From a virus, in the IMG/VR virus record IMGVR_UViG_3300027969_000217, positions 1 through 37,496 of that record: DNA of 37,496 nucleotides; one strand, written 5' to 3'. Positions 5,629-13,358 of this stretch are shown here, in pieces; the first letter of the stretch is position 1, and each line of letters opens with the position of its first letter. Position numbers and translations under genes: made by a program. A model generated the notes under the pieces. That model was not told the DNA's origin and did no database searches. It saw only the letters and a program-made list of their open reading frames with translations.

Positions 5629-8303
5629 ATCTACTTAAGACCATCATCGAGCGGCTCAACCAACGTGTTGAGGTAGCAAATATCTTCGACAAGCAGTTCG
5701 GCTTATGCGAGCTTAATGCAAACGGCAACGAGAAGGCTTGGGTGCATTACATCGGCAATGGTCAAGCGGAGGTAGTTACTAACTTCGATGCAAAGCAAGG
5801 CACATTATTTTGGGCTAAGCGTGGCAAGGTAACAGTTACTAAGACTGATGCGTATAAGATGAGTCGCTGCAAGCAGTTTTATGTTACCTCTTTCCCTTTG
5901 ACTGCTTATGCTGTTGTGCGCAAAAGCCATCTGCCATGCGATGGAGATGATGCTCAGGACTGGCTTGCTTCAAGAATCTATAAGCTGACAAGTGGCACTG
6001 ATCCACTCTTCAAGCAAAGCATCGCAGTTATTAACTACGAGGTAATTCCGAGCGGTTACATCAACGAGATTAAGACACTAACAACAAACTTCGAGTGGGC
6101 TTGTGTCACTGTCGACTTCGATGTGCAAGTGATCACAACCACTGAAGATGGCTGCTATGACATCTGCGCAACCGGTGACATTCCGCTACCAGACTTGCAG
6201 CCATGCACACCATGCTTAACGGAGGTTGCTGTTGATGGTGTTACTATTACAGGAAACGGAACTCCTGAGGATCCATTAAGCGCAGTTGGTGGCGAAGGTG
6301 GTGCGATAGCAGTGCAGGATGAAGGAGTTGAGGTGACTCCAGTTGCAACGACATTAAACTTTACAGGAGATGGAGTGACAGCATCACTGACATCGCCTGG
6401 AGTAGTTGAGGTAAACATACCAGGGGGAACAGGAGATGTTGGAACATTGCAAGAGGTGACAGACCTCGGTAACAGCACAACAAATGACATTGCATTCACA
6501 GCATCCGCAGGGCTTTCATTTGACAACGGCGCATTCTTCCGCAAAGGAACTACCGATGCAGGCAACGGCGGCGCAAAGGGCACAGCGCAAATATGCTCAA
6601 TAAGCTACGAGCTTAAGTGGGAAGCAGGACGGTTGTACTACATGCAGCAAGATGGCTTCACTATTCGCGATGTAACGCATAACTTTACCTTTGTTCCTCA
6701 AGTAACTGATGACAGCACAAAGGGCTTTGTTGCCGGTTCTCGATGGAGCTTGGATGATGGCACTGTTTACCTATGCTCAGATGCCACAATCGGCTCAGCA
6801 GTTTGGGCAGTGGTTGCAGTTGGCGGAGTTACATCGGTAACAGGCACAGCACCCATCGCATCAAGTGGCGGCAATACTCCAGACATCAGTATCACTCAAG
6901 CCGATGGCAGCACTGATGGATACCTAACCTCAACCGATTGGAGCACCTTCAATGGCAAGTTCGATGTGCCAACTGGAACAAACACCGAATACCTTGATGG
7001 AACTGGAGCACCGACACCATTCCCGACATTACCTACTGGCACAGTCACATCGGTCGACCTTTCGATGCCTCCTGCATTTTCTGTCACTGGCAACCCAGTA
7101 ACAACGAGCGGGACATTGGCTGTTGCTGCGGCAGGGCTTTCTACTCAATACATCAGAGGTGACGGTCAGCTTGCTAACTTTCCGACATCAAGCGGAGGAG
7201 GTTCAAGTGTTAGCTACTACCTCAACGGATCAGTTGCTCAAGGTACGCTTGGAGGTGTCGCATTCAAGCAGATTAGCGGCACTCCAGTCATTGGAGCAGG
7301 AACAGACTTCACTATCAATGCTGATGGTTATATTCAATCATTTATCACTGATGCGAGTGTACCAAATCAATTGGCAATTCCGGCAGGCAATTGGAATTTC
7401 GAAATGTACTTCAGTTCATCAAGTGCAGGAGGAACACCAAGATTCTACATTGAGCTTTACAAGCTTAGCGCAGGAACATTGACATTGCTTGCATCAAGCT
7501 CTGCAAATCCTGAGTTTATCACTAATGGAACAGCAATTGATCTTTACACAACGGCTGTTGCAGTACCAAGCACAGTGCTTCTTGCTGCCGATAGACTTGC
7601 GATAAGAGTATATGTTATACATAGCAGCAAGACAATAACATTGCATACTGAAGACAATCACCTATGCCAAGTCATTACAACTTTCTCAACTGGCATCAAT
7701 GCTCTTAACGGATTAACGGCTCAAGTGCAAAACTTCGCAGTAGGAACTTCGGGCACTGACTTCGCAATAAGTTCGTCAACAGATACGCACACATTTAATC
7801 TACCAACGGCAAGTGCTGCAAATAGAGGAGCATTAAGCACAGCTGATTGGTCAACATTCAACGGCAAGCAAGATGCACTAGTAAGCGGCACAAACATCAA
7901 GACCATCAACTCGACATCTATACTTGGCAGTGGTAACTATGCCACTCCATTCGAGCTTGTTGTTGCAGCATCGGATGAGAGCACTGCCCTAACAGCCGGA
8001 ACGGCAAAGATTACTTTTAGGATGCCAAGAGCAGTGACACTAACAGCGGTAAGAGCATCACTCACAACTGCTCAGGCAAGTGGTAGCATCTTTACTGTTG
8101 ATATAAACGAAAGCGGCACAAGCATCCTAAGCACTAAGCTGACAATTGATAACACCGAGAAGACAAGCACAACGGCTGCCACTCCTCCAGTGATCAGCGA
8201 TACTGCTCTTGCCGATGATGCAGAGATAACCATTGACATTGACCAAATTGGTAATGGTAGTGCTAAAGGATTAAAAGTAATGTTAATAGGTAACTACGCA
8301 TGA
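5625..8303 (+). CDS. Large tail fibre with an N-terminal neck/tail-terminator-like domain
   Basis: An 892-residue protein in two parts. Residues 1 to about 190 form a compact cysteine-containing domain (MNLLKTIIERLNQRVEVANIF..., NFEWACVTVDFDV) that looks like a small tail-terminator or attachment protein. From about residue 195 a low-complexity, G/T/S-rich fibre follows, with repeated fibre elements such as GNGTPEDPLSA, GTAPIASSGGNTPDISI, and DWSTFNGK twice (about residues 437 and 739). The final 110 residues look like a beta-sandwich tip. Such DWSTFNGK elements are common in Bacteroidota phage fibres. The protein probably anchors to the virion by the N-terminus and contacts the host with the C-terminus. 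ATGA overlaps occur on both sides. Confidence 0.75.
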   Translation: MNLLKTIIERLNQRVEVANIFDKQFGLCELNANGNEKAWVHYIGNGQAEVVTNFDAKQGTLFWAKRGKVTVTKTDAYKMSRCKQFYVTSFPLTAYAVVRKSHLPCDGDDAQDWLASRIYKLTSGTDPLFKQSIAVINYEVIPSGYINEIKTLTTNFEWACVTVDFDVQVITTTEDGCYDICATGDIPLPDLQPCTPCLTEVAVDGVTITGNGTPEDPLSAVGGEGGAIAVQDEGVEVTPVATTLNFTGDGVTASLTSPGVVEVNIPGGTGDVGTLQEVTDLGNSTTNDIAFTASAGLSFDNGAFFRKGTTDAGNGGAKGTAQICSISYELKWEAGRLYYMQQDGFTIRDVTHNFTFVPQVTDDSTKGFVAGSRWSLDDGTVYLCSDATIGSAVWAVVAVGGVTSVTGTAPIASSGGNTPDISITQADGSTDGYLTSTDWSTFNGKFDVPTGTNTEYLDGTGAPTPFPTLPTGTVTSVDLSMPPAFSVTGNPVTTSGTLAVAAAGLSTQYIRGDGQLANFPTSSGGGSSVSYYLNGSVAQGTLGGVAFKQISGTPVIGAGTDFTINADGYIQSFITDASVPNQLAIPAGNWNFEMYFSSSSAGGTPRFYIELYKLSAGTLTLLASSSANPEFITNGTAIDLYTTAVAVPSTVLLAADRLAIRVYVIHSSKTITLHTEDNHLCQVITTFSTGINALNGLTAQVQNFAVGTSGTDFAISSSTDTHTFNLPTASAANRGALSTADWSTFNGKQDALVSGTNIKTINSTSILGSGNYATPFELVVAASDESTALTAGTAKITFRMPRAVTLTAVRASLTTAQASGSIFTVDINESGTSILSTKLTIDNTEKTSTTAATPPVISDTALADDAEITIDIDQIGNGSAKGLKVMLIGNYA

Positions 8304-9088
8304 GTTTTTTAGTCAACCCTTATTCTTATGCTACTGGATGTACCGATGCTGATGCACTTGCATTCTTATCGGCTGCTGCAATAACGGATGCCACAATTAC
8401 CTCAGCCATCTGCACATTGGTCACAACGATGAAAGCAGATGGAACTTGGGCAAAGATGAGCGCAATATATCCGATGGTAGGAGGAACGGCAACAACGCAC
8501 AAGTTCAACCTTAAGAATCCACTTGATACAAATGCAGCATTTCGCTTATCGTTTGTTGGAGGATGGACTCATTCAAGCGGTGGAGCATTGCCTAATGGAA
8601 CTAATGCTTACGCTGATAGTTTTCTAATTCCTACTACTACACTTTCATTGAATAGTCATAGTTTTGGAATTTATTCAAGAACTAATGATATAACTGGAGT
8701 TAAATTATACGGAAATTATTTAGTACCAAGTGCTGTTTTTTTGCATCACAATATAACTGGTGCTAACTTTAATAGTGGAGTTCTTGCAAATGCAATTTCT
8801 TATACTGCTAATCCAACAACAGGGCTTATAATGGCATCAAGAACAAGCAATACATTATTTACTGCATATAGAGCTGGAGTGTCATTAGGTACAAATACGA
8901 CAGCAGTCGTATCAATACCAAATATTAATTTTTATTTTGCCGCAAGAAATGCAAGTGGAACAGCTCAAACATTTACAAATCATCAAATTGCATTTGCATT
9001 TCTTGGTAGTGGATTAAACTCTACTGAAGCAGCAGCACTTTACAATTCAGTACAAGCTTTTAACACAACCTTATCTCGTCAAGTATAA
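8300..9088 (+). CDS. Tail fibre / receptor-binding protein candidate
   Basis: A 262-residue protein following the large fibre with an ATGA overlap. The N-terminal 80 residues (DADALAFLSAAAITDA, then IYPMVGGTATTHKFNLKNP) match a module I associate with Bacteroidota phage tail proteins, which attaches a variable C-terminal domain. The remainder is Gly/Asn/Thr/Ser-rich with beta-sandwich character (a concanavalin-like or LamG-like fold is possible). Base composition drops noticeably from about 8590 to the end (runs of att, aat, tta codons) compared with the first 290 nt, suggesting the C-terminal receptor-binding part was acquired separately. Confidence 0.6.
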   Translation: MSFLVNPYSYATGCTDADALAFLSAAAITDATITSAICTLVTTMKADGTWAKMSAIYPMVGGTATTHKFNLKNPLDTNAAFRLSFVGGWTHSSGGALPNGTNAYADSFLIPTTTLSLNSHSFGIYSRTNDITGVKLYGNYLVPSAVFLHHNITGANFNSGVLANAISYTANPTTGLIMASRTSNTLFTAYRAGVSLGTNTTAVVSIPNINFYFAARNASGTAQTFTNHQIAFAFLGSGLNSTEAAALYNSVQAFNTTLSRQV

Positions 9089-9288
9089 TGCAAGTCCACC
9101 TACTAACAGAAGAACAAGCAGAATGGCTCGATGGTGTCGAGTTTGTTCCTGATAATTACTTTAACCCAATCCAAGATGCAGATGGCAATTGGATAATCTC
9201 AATCGAAGAGGTCGAGCAGTCATCACTTGATTGGGTTAAATTCTTACCTTTGATAACCTACAAATCTATATCGACATGGCAGGCGTAA
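9088..9288 (+). CDS. Small hypothetical protein in the fibre operon
   Basis: A 66-residue acidic protein starting at a TAATG overlap and ending 13 nt inside the next gene. It has tryptophans and a DADGNWIISIEE segment but no recognisable domain. In tail-fibre operons such small genes are often fibre assembly chaperones or accessory tip proteins. That role is only a guess from position. Confidence 0.6.
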   Translation: MQVHLLTEEQAEWLDGVEFVPDNYFNPIQDADGNWIISIEEVEQSSLDWVKFLPLITYKSISTWQA

Positions 9289-9773
9289 AAATTACAGACT
9301 TAGGTACATTGACTACGGCAGTTGATGCAGACTTATTATACATCGTGGACGTTAATGACACATCCCAATCCCCACAAGGCACATCTAAGCAGATTGAACT
9401 TGGTAATATCGTAAGTAGCGGCAATTGGACTCCAGTAGTTAGCGGTGAGACTTACAATGAAATTGTAAGTATTCAAAGAGCAAACTATTCAAGGGTAGGG
9501 ACTATTGTCAGTTGCTCCTTATTTATGGATATTGACCTTGATGTAGCAGAAACACAAGCAGACTTTCAATTCTCCATTCCAGTAGCATCAGATTTCACCA
9601 ATGCAAAAGATGCTTTTGGAATCGTTGCATATAATGGAGATAATACGCAGTTTACTGGATGGTTAATAAGTGCTGATGTTGCAACTAATAAAATAGCTAT
9701 TGCCGTTTCATCAGTAACAACTGGATATTCTTTTCAATCTTTATACGTAATGCTGCAATATGAAATCGTCTGA
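9276..9773 (+). CDS. Small tail-fibre-associated protein
   Basis: A 165-residue protein. The N-terminal motif MAGVKITDLGTLTTAVDADLLYIVD plus SQSPQGTSKQIELGNI is a recurrent adaptor in Bacteroidota phage fibres (a KITDLG... DADLLYIVD strand-turn module). A beta-rich C-terminal domain of about 110 residues follows (NWTPVVSGETYNEIVS..., FSIPVASDF). The C-terminal half has AT-richer codons than the N-terminal adaptor, again fitting exchange of tip domains. It overlaps the lysozyme gene by 14 nt. Likely a virion component at the tail tip or a decoration; exact role unknown. Confidence 0.6.
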   Translation: MAGVKITDLGTLTTAVDADLLYIVDVNDTSQSPQGTSKQIELGNIVSSGNWTPVVSGETYNEIVSIQRANYSRVGTIVSCSLFMDIDLDVAETQADFQFSIPVASDFTNAKDAFGIVAYNGDNTQFTGWLISADVATNKIAIAVSSVTTGYSFQSLYVMLQYEIV

Positions 9774-10218
9774 TAACGGCATCAGACTCATACAAGAGTT
9801 TGAGGGCTTGCGCTTGACTAGCTACCTATGCTCAGCAGGAGTGCCGACCATTGGCTATGGTGCAACCTTTTACCATGATGGCAGCAAGGTGAAGCTCGGG
9901 CAGACCATAACTAGAGACCAGGCGAATCAACTTCTTAAGGATCACCTTAAGGAGTTCGAAGGCAGCGTGATAGGACTGCTAAATGGCACGGCTGTGAACG
10001 CTAACCAGTTCGATGCGCTTGTAAGTTTCTGCTACAACGTGGGCGCAGCAAATCTCGCCAAGTCGCAGATGCTAAGATTCATCAAAGCCAATCCAAACGA
10101 CCCGAAGATTGCAGCCGAGTTTCTTAAGTGGAACAAAGCAGGCGGCGAGGTTTCAACTGGGCTTGTAAGAAGACGCAAGAAAGAGGCGCAACTATATTTC
10201 ACTCCAATCGTTTCTTAA
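9760..10218 (+). CDS. Endolysin, GH24 (T4-type) lysozyme
   Basis: A 152-residue muramidase that cleaves the MurNAc-GlcNAc bond of peptidoglycan at lysis. The catalytic signature is clear: E15 (EFEGLRL), then C24 where T4 lysozyme has Asp20, and T30 in GVPTIGYG, giving the E-8aa-D/C-5aa-T spacing. The downstream NQFDALVSFCYNVG and GLVRRRKKEAQLY segments are also typical of the family. There is no signal peptide, so export must depend on a holin; the next gene is holin-like. Length is normal for GH24. Confidence 0.95.
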   Translation: MKSSDNGIRLIQEFEGLRLTSYLCSAGVPTIGYGATFYHDGSKVKLGQTITRDQANQLLKDHLKEFEGSVIGLLNGTAVNANQFDALVSFCYNVGAANLAKSQMLRFIKANPNDPKIAAEFLKWNKAGGEVSTGLVRRRKKEAQLYFTPIVS

Positions 10219-10223
10219 TTATT

Positions 10224-10424
10224 ATGGCGGCAAGGAGAGTCAGCAAACCAAGGCAAGTGCTTGACATTATTCTCAAGCACTGGAGGCCAACAATTGGCTC
10301 TTTGGCGATTCTCAGTTCTGTCTTTGCTTTAATCTTTAAGCAGATATCAACAGAGACACTTGCAGCGATAGTGGCAGCAATGGTGGCCGCAGGATACATA
10401 CCTAAAAGCAGTGACAATGGATGA
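10224..10424 (+). CDS. Holin-like small membrane protein
   Basis: A 66-residue protein beginning 5 nt after the lysozyme stop (an in-frame upstream ATG at 10128 lies inside the lysozyme gene and is less likely). The basic N-terminus (MAARRVSKPRQ) is followed by two hydrophobic segments, TIGSLAILSSVFALIF and ETLAAIVAAMVAAGYI, and a polar tail. Size, charge pattern and position next to the endolysin fit a two-TM (class II) holin that permeabilises the inner membrane and releases the lysozyme. No sequence family is recognised. Confidence 0.6.
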   Translation: MAARRVSKPRQVLDIILKHWRPTIGSLAILSSVFALIFKQISTETLAAIVAAMVAAGYIPKSSDNG

Positions 10425-10899
10425 CGGAATAGACTCAGTACAAGTGATCACGACCCTCGATGAGGGTTGCGTGGTGGGCATTGGCTGCAAGGTCCATACG
10501 CATCACCACACAATTCACATCGAGCCGCAGATAGTATACCAATCGATGGAGAAATTCACTATCTTTGGCAAGCACTATTGCACTAATCAATGGGGGCAAA
10601 CTTACGAGTTGCCTGCCGATGAGCCAATGCCAGAGCCGATTCATATGCAGCAAACATACGCAAGCGATACAATCACACCAACCACATCTGCATTCTTGCT
10701 TGCTCCTAAGCCAGAGGCTAAGATTATAATCAAGCCTCGCACTGAGTACTCCAAATACAAGCCGACAATGGATGGACCAGTGATGGGCGTGCTGTTGACA
10801 TTTACAATTTACCTCACAGCGCAATGGGCATGGAGCTCGATGACTGCTTGGAATAATCTATATAGCGAACTCTCTGCATGTCTTCGCTCTTCATCTTAG
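10411..10899 (+). CDS. Membrane-anchored hypothetical protein in the lysis cassette
   Basis: A 162-residue protein with one hydrophobic segment near the C-terminus (about residues 122-140, GPVMGVLLTFTIYLTAQWAW), so probably tail-anchored with a cytoplasmic N-terminal domain. The N-terminal part contains a histidine cluster (HTHHHTIHIE, residues 29-38) and several cysteines, suggesting possible metal binding. It overlaps the holin-like gene by 14 nt and the PAS-HisKA gene by 22 nt. The start could also be the ATG at 10417. It might regulate lysis, but nothing in the sequence proves this. Confidence 0.6.
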   Translation: MTMDDGIDSVQVITTLDEGCVVGIGCKVHTHHHTIHIEPQIVYQSMEKFTIFGKHYCTNQWGQTYELPADEPMPEPIHMQQTYASDTITPTTSAFLLAPKPEAKIIIKPRTEYSKYKPTMDGPVMGVLLTFTIYLTAQWAWSSMTAWNNLYSELSACLRSSS

Positions 10900-11444
10900 A
10901 ACATTCGATTGATTTGTTTTATGTGGTCACTGATCAAGACGGCAGAATTGTGTCCAACAATGAGCTGTTTAAGAACTATGTCAGCCATATTAAGCCAAAG
11001 AAGATCACCGATATCATAAGCATCGAAGGTGACAAGGATGACTTTATTGAAGCCATTGAGAAAGCTCGCAAGCATTCGCCTGAGCCATCAAGAGTCTATG
11101 CTCGCACAAGACAGAAGAATACAAGCGACAGATATAATGTTTGGAATTGCTTTGCGATTGCTGACACTCTACACTTTGTCGGCATCCAGATGGTGGATGT
11201 AACAAGCATTAGCTCACACGATCATGAGCGGCAGAAAGTCCTGCTCGAGGAGTTCCGCTTTATGCTATCGCACGAGCTGCGCCAACCATTGACCAACATC
11301 TCTGGACTTGTGCAGATGCTCATGCAGCATCAAGGTGCAAGCGATGTCGATAGAAAGGATGTGCTGAGCATGATCCACACATCGGTCAACAAGCTTGATG
11401 ATGCAATCAAGATACTCATCAAGAAAGCAGCTCGAGAATTATGA
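10878..11444 (+). CDS. PAS-HisKA protein lacking the kinase ATPase domain
   Basis: A 188-residue protein built like the front half of a sensor histidine kinase. Residues about 8-110 look like a PAS domain (IDLFYVVTDQDGRIVSNNELF, typical PAS start; FVGIQMVDVTSIS end). Residues about 120-185 form a HisKA (DHp) hairpin with a full H-box, FRFMLSHELRQPLTNISGL, including phospho-acceptor H132 and P137. The protein stops just after the second DHp helix. No HATPase_c domain follows, and the next ORFs do not encode one, so this is not a simple frameshift. It has no transmembrane segment. It could accept or drain phosphate in a host two-component pathway, or dimerise with a host kinase. Overlaps its neighbours by 22 and 4 nt. 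Confidence 0.8.
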   Translation: MSSLFILEHSIDLFYVVTDQDGRIVSNNELFKNYVSHIKPKKITDIISIEGDKDDFIEAIEKARKHSPEPSRVYARTRQKNTSDRYNVWNCFAIADTLHFVGIQMVDVTSISSHDHERQKVLLEEFRFMLSHELRQPLTNISGLVQMLMQHQGASDVDRKDVLSMIHTSVNKLDDAIKILIKKAAREL

Positions 11445-11623
11445 CGGATCGGCAAGCGGACGAGAGACTGGTTAAGGTTGCCGCTTGGTACGTGATGGAG
11501 CGCGGCATGCCGGTATGTGTAGCATTGCAGATATTGCAAGCGGAGCTCAAGGATAAAAGATTGTTTTGGGAGTCATCGCAGGAACTTATAAAAATCATTC
11601 AACATGGCATCTGTCAAAGCTGA
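11441..11623 (+). CDS. Small hypothetical protein
   Basis: A 60-residue protein coupled by ATGA to the PAS-HisKA gene and overlapping the next gene by 20 nt. Predicted helical, with a hydrophobic and aromatic core (VKVAAWYVMERGMPVCVALQIL). No family recognised. Tight translational coupling suggests it may act with the PAS-HisKA protein, but this is inference. Confidence 0.6.
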   Translation: MTDRQADERLVKVAAWYVMERGMPVCVALQILQAELKDKRLFWESSQELIKIIQHGICQS

Positions 11624-12251
11624 GACCCTATTCTTAGGCGCAATCATTGTGCTCTTGTTCTTGTTGTTAAAAAGTTGCGGCGATGGCGTTGAGTCAGATT
11701 ACCGCCTTAAGCACACGATGTATGAGGACAGCATACTTATCGCCTCACAGCGCAAAGTAATCGCACAGGCAGGCTCTGATGCAGCCAAACAAGCGCAGCA
11801 GATTGCAGAGCTCGAAGTCAAAGTCAAGAACGCAAGCGAGGTGGTGCGCATCGAGACCAGGACAATCATCAAAACGCAAATAAAAGTAGGCGATACAGTC
11901 ATGGTCAATGGGCTGCCGCTAATAAGAACAGGAAAGCCGTTCCTTAAGACTGATAAATGGTATACAATTGGTGGATTCATCAACCGCCTTGGTTGGTTGC
12001 AGATTGATTCGCTAGTGATCCCGGCAAAGTTTACCTATGCAGTCGGTGATACCATGCGCACTGGGCTAATAAATCGACTCCTGAAGAAGAAGGATACGGT
12101 TGTACGTATGAGAGTCGACAATCCCAATGTCACCATCACCGGAATGTCAAACATCTACATCAAGCAAGATAAAAAGTGGCATCAGACAACCGCATTCAAG
12201 GTAGGAGTTGGGGCAATCATAGGCTTCGGATTGGGAGTGAGTAGAAAATAA
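11604..12251 (+). CDS. Membrane-anchored coiled-coil protein, possible spanin
   Basis: A 215-residue protein with an N-terminal membrane segment (LFLGAIIVLLFLLLKSCG, about residues 9-25), a charged coiled-coil stretch (about residues 45-90), a beta-rich periplasmic-like domain, and a hydrophobic Gly-rich C-terminal segment (VGVGAIIGFGLGV). With both ends hydrophobic and a soluble middle, it could span the periplasm, and it closes the lysis cassette. This would fit a spanin-like role in outer membrane disruption, but no lipobox-containing partner is evident. The short cysteine after the first TM is not a clear lipobox. Confidence 0.5.
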   Translation: MASVKAETLFLGAIIVLLFLLLKSCGDGVESDYRLKHTMYEDSILIASQRKVIAQAGSDAAKQAQQIAELEVKVKNASEVVRIETRTIIKTQIKVGDTVMVNGLPLIRTGKPFLKTDKWYTIGGFINRLGWLQIDSLVIPAKFTYAVGDTMRTGLINRLLKKKDTVVRMRVDNPNVTITGMSNIYIKQDKKWHQTTAFKVGVGAIIGFGLGVSRK

Positions 12252-12328
12252 TTGCACTGATTCTGTGCGAGTTAGGATAATTATGCGTAAATAGTTTTGA
12301 AGGGTAGTGTATAATCAAAATAAAGATA

Positions 12329-12336
12329 TAAATTTG
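12329..12336 (+). promoter_or_regulatory. Possible -7 element for the replication operon
   Basis: TAAATTTG fits TAnnTTTG and lies about 34 nt before the ATG at 12371 in a 119-nt AT-rich gap separating the lysis and replication modules. The nearest TTTG (12296-12299) is 29 nt upstream, too far for a standard -33, so support is partial. The leader contains the short tandem repeat ATTCACT twice. Confidence 0.4.
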
Positions 12337-12370
12337 CCCATCAATCATTCACTAATTCACTCATTAATCT

Positions 12371-12658
12371 ATGAACACATTTTTCAAATCACACGACAGC
12401 ACGCAGTTTTTTAACTACGATCATCTATCTGGCATCATGCTAACAATTGTGCAAGACGGTTGCCACCAAGGCCTCTTTCAGAGATGCGACAAGACATCCC
12501 TTGTACTTGTTCGCCAGTTCTCCAAGGAGATGACTCAAGGCATTCACGAATCGGTTCGCACTTATCATCCATCTGATGTTGGCGAGTTCTTCAAGATGTA
12601 TCAGAAGACATTGCACAATACTCAAGTATCATTCAAACAATTAATAAATCAATTCTAA
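12371..12658 (+). CDS. Hypothetical protein, first gene of the replication module
   Basis: A 95-residue protein behind the gap that holds a possible promoter. It is rich in His, Phe and Gln (FFKSHDSTQFFNYDHLSG) with no recognised domain. As the first gene of the early-type operon it could be a host-takeover or regulatory protein. Position is the only support for that. It ends 10 nt before the SSB-like gene. Confidence 0.65.
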   Translation: MNTFFKSHDSTQFFNYDHLSGIMLTIVQDGCHQGLFQRCDKTSLVLVRQFSKEMTQGIHESVRTYHPSDVGEFFKMYQKTLHNTQVSFKQLINQF

Positions 12659-12668
12659 TTTTTACACT

Positions 12669-13301
12669 ATGGGCTTAAAAGCACCTTCAGGGAATAACAC
12701 CTCCCGCCAAATCGCTCCAGAAGGAGCATTCGTGGCAAGATGTTACCAAATCGTTGACCTTGGAACAACGATGCAAACTGGTCAGTTTCCAGGCAAAAAA
12801 CGCAAAGTTCAGTTTATCTTTGAACTGCCGACAGAAACACACGCATTCGAGGAAGGCGGCGAAGAGAAGCCGTTCTATGCTCGAAGCATCTACAACCTTA
12901 GCATGAATGAGAAAGCGGTACTTCGCCGTGACATCGAATCTTGGGCAGGCAAAAAGATGACCAATGGCATTGCTGAAGACTTCGATATCTTCACACTTAT
13001 TGGTAGACCTTGCATGGTGAACTTGACTCACGTAGTTAAAGGAGATATCACTTATGCCAACATCATTGGAATCTCTCCAGTGCCAAAAGGTTTGGTTTGT
13101 CCTCCTGCTTTCAATACGCCGCTATGCTACAACACCGAAGAGCATGATGATGCAATCTTCGCTCAGCTGCCCGAGTTTATTCAAGACAAGATCAAGATGT
13201 CTGACGAGTGGATTGCGAGAATCAGCAAGCCGATTACGAGAGTAGTAGTTGGCTCAGTGGTATCTGAAGAAAACGACTTCGAGGACGGCTTCCCATTTTA
13301 A
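12669..13301 (+). CDS. Single-stranded DNA-binding-like protein
   Basis: A 210-residue protein whose central region (VARCYQIVDLGT..., KVQFIFELPTE, VNLTHVV) has the strand pattern of an OB-fold-like phage DNA-binding protein. It ends in an acidic tail finishing DGFPF (EENDFEDGFPF), like the protein-interaction tip of bacterial and phage SSBs. It precedes the nuclease and helicase genes, fitting a role in coating ssDNA during replication or recombination. The start at 12669 follows an A/T-rich leader ending ACACTATG, also used by the next gene. Family assignment is by tail and context. Confidence 0.65.
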   Translation: MGLKAPSGNNTSRQIAPEGAFVARCYQIVDLGTTMQTGQFPGKKRKVQFIFELPTETHAFEEGGEEKPFYARSIYNLSMNEKAVLRRDIESWAGKKMTNGIAEDFDIFTLIGRPCMVNLTHVVKGDITYANIIGISPVPKGLVCPPAFNTPLCYNTEEHDDAIFAQLPEFIQDKIKMSDEWIARISKPITRVVVGSVVSEENDFEDGFPF

Positions 13302-13306
13302 CAAAT

Positions 13307-13333
13307 AAAAAAGGGGCGGTGTTAGGCCGCCCC
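13307..13333 (-). terminator. GC-rich hairpin with a T-tract on the minus strand
   Basis: Stem GGGGCGG (13313-13319) / CCGCCCC (13327-13333), loop TGTTAGG, preceded on the + strand by six A residues (13307-13312). Read on the - strand this is a classic terminator. On the + strand there is no T-tract, so it could act as an mRNA-stabilising or attenuating hairpin between the SSB-like gene and the next gene. No minus-strand gene is visible that would need it. Confidence 0.5.
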
Positions 13334-13358
13334 AAATTTGCACTAATCTTATAACACT

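Noticed and set aside
11441-11623. The 60-codon ORF after the PAS-HisKA gene as a broken HATPase_c domain
   Set aside because: It lacks the N, G1 and G2 box residues and is far too short, so the kinase half is absent rather than frameshifted.
12254-12268. Small GCAC/GTGC inverted repeat after the spanin-like gene as a terminator
   Set aside because: Only a 4-bp stem and no T-tract; not a credible terminator.
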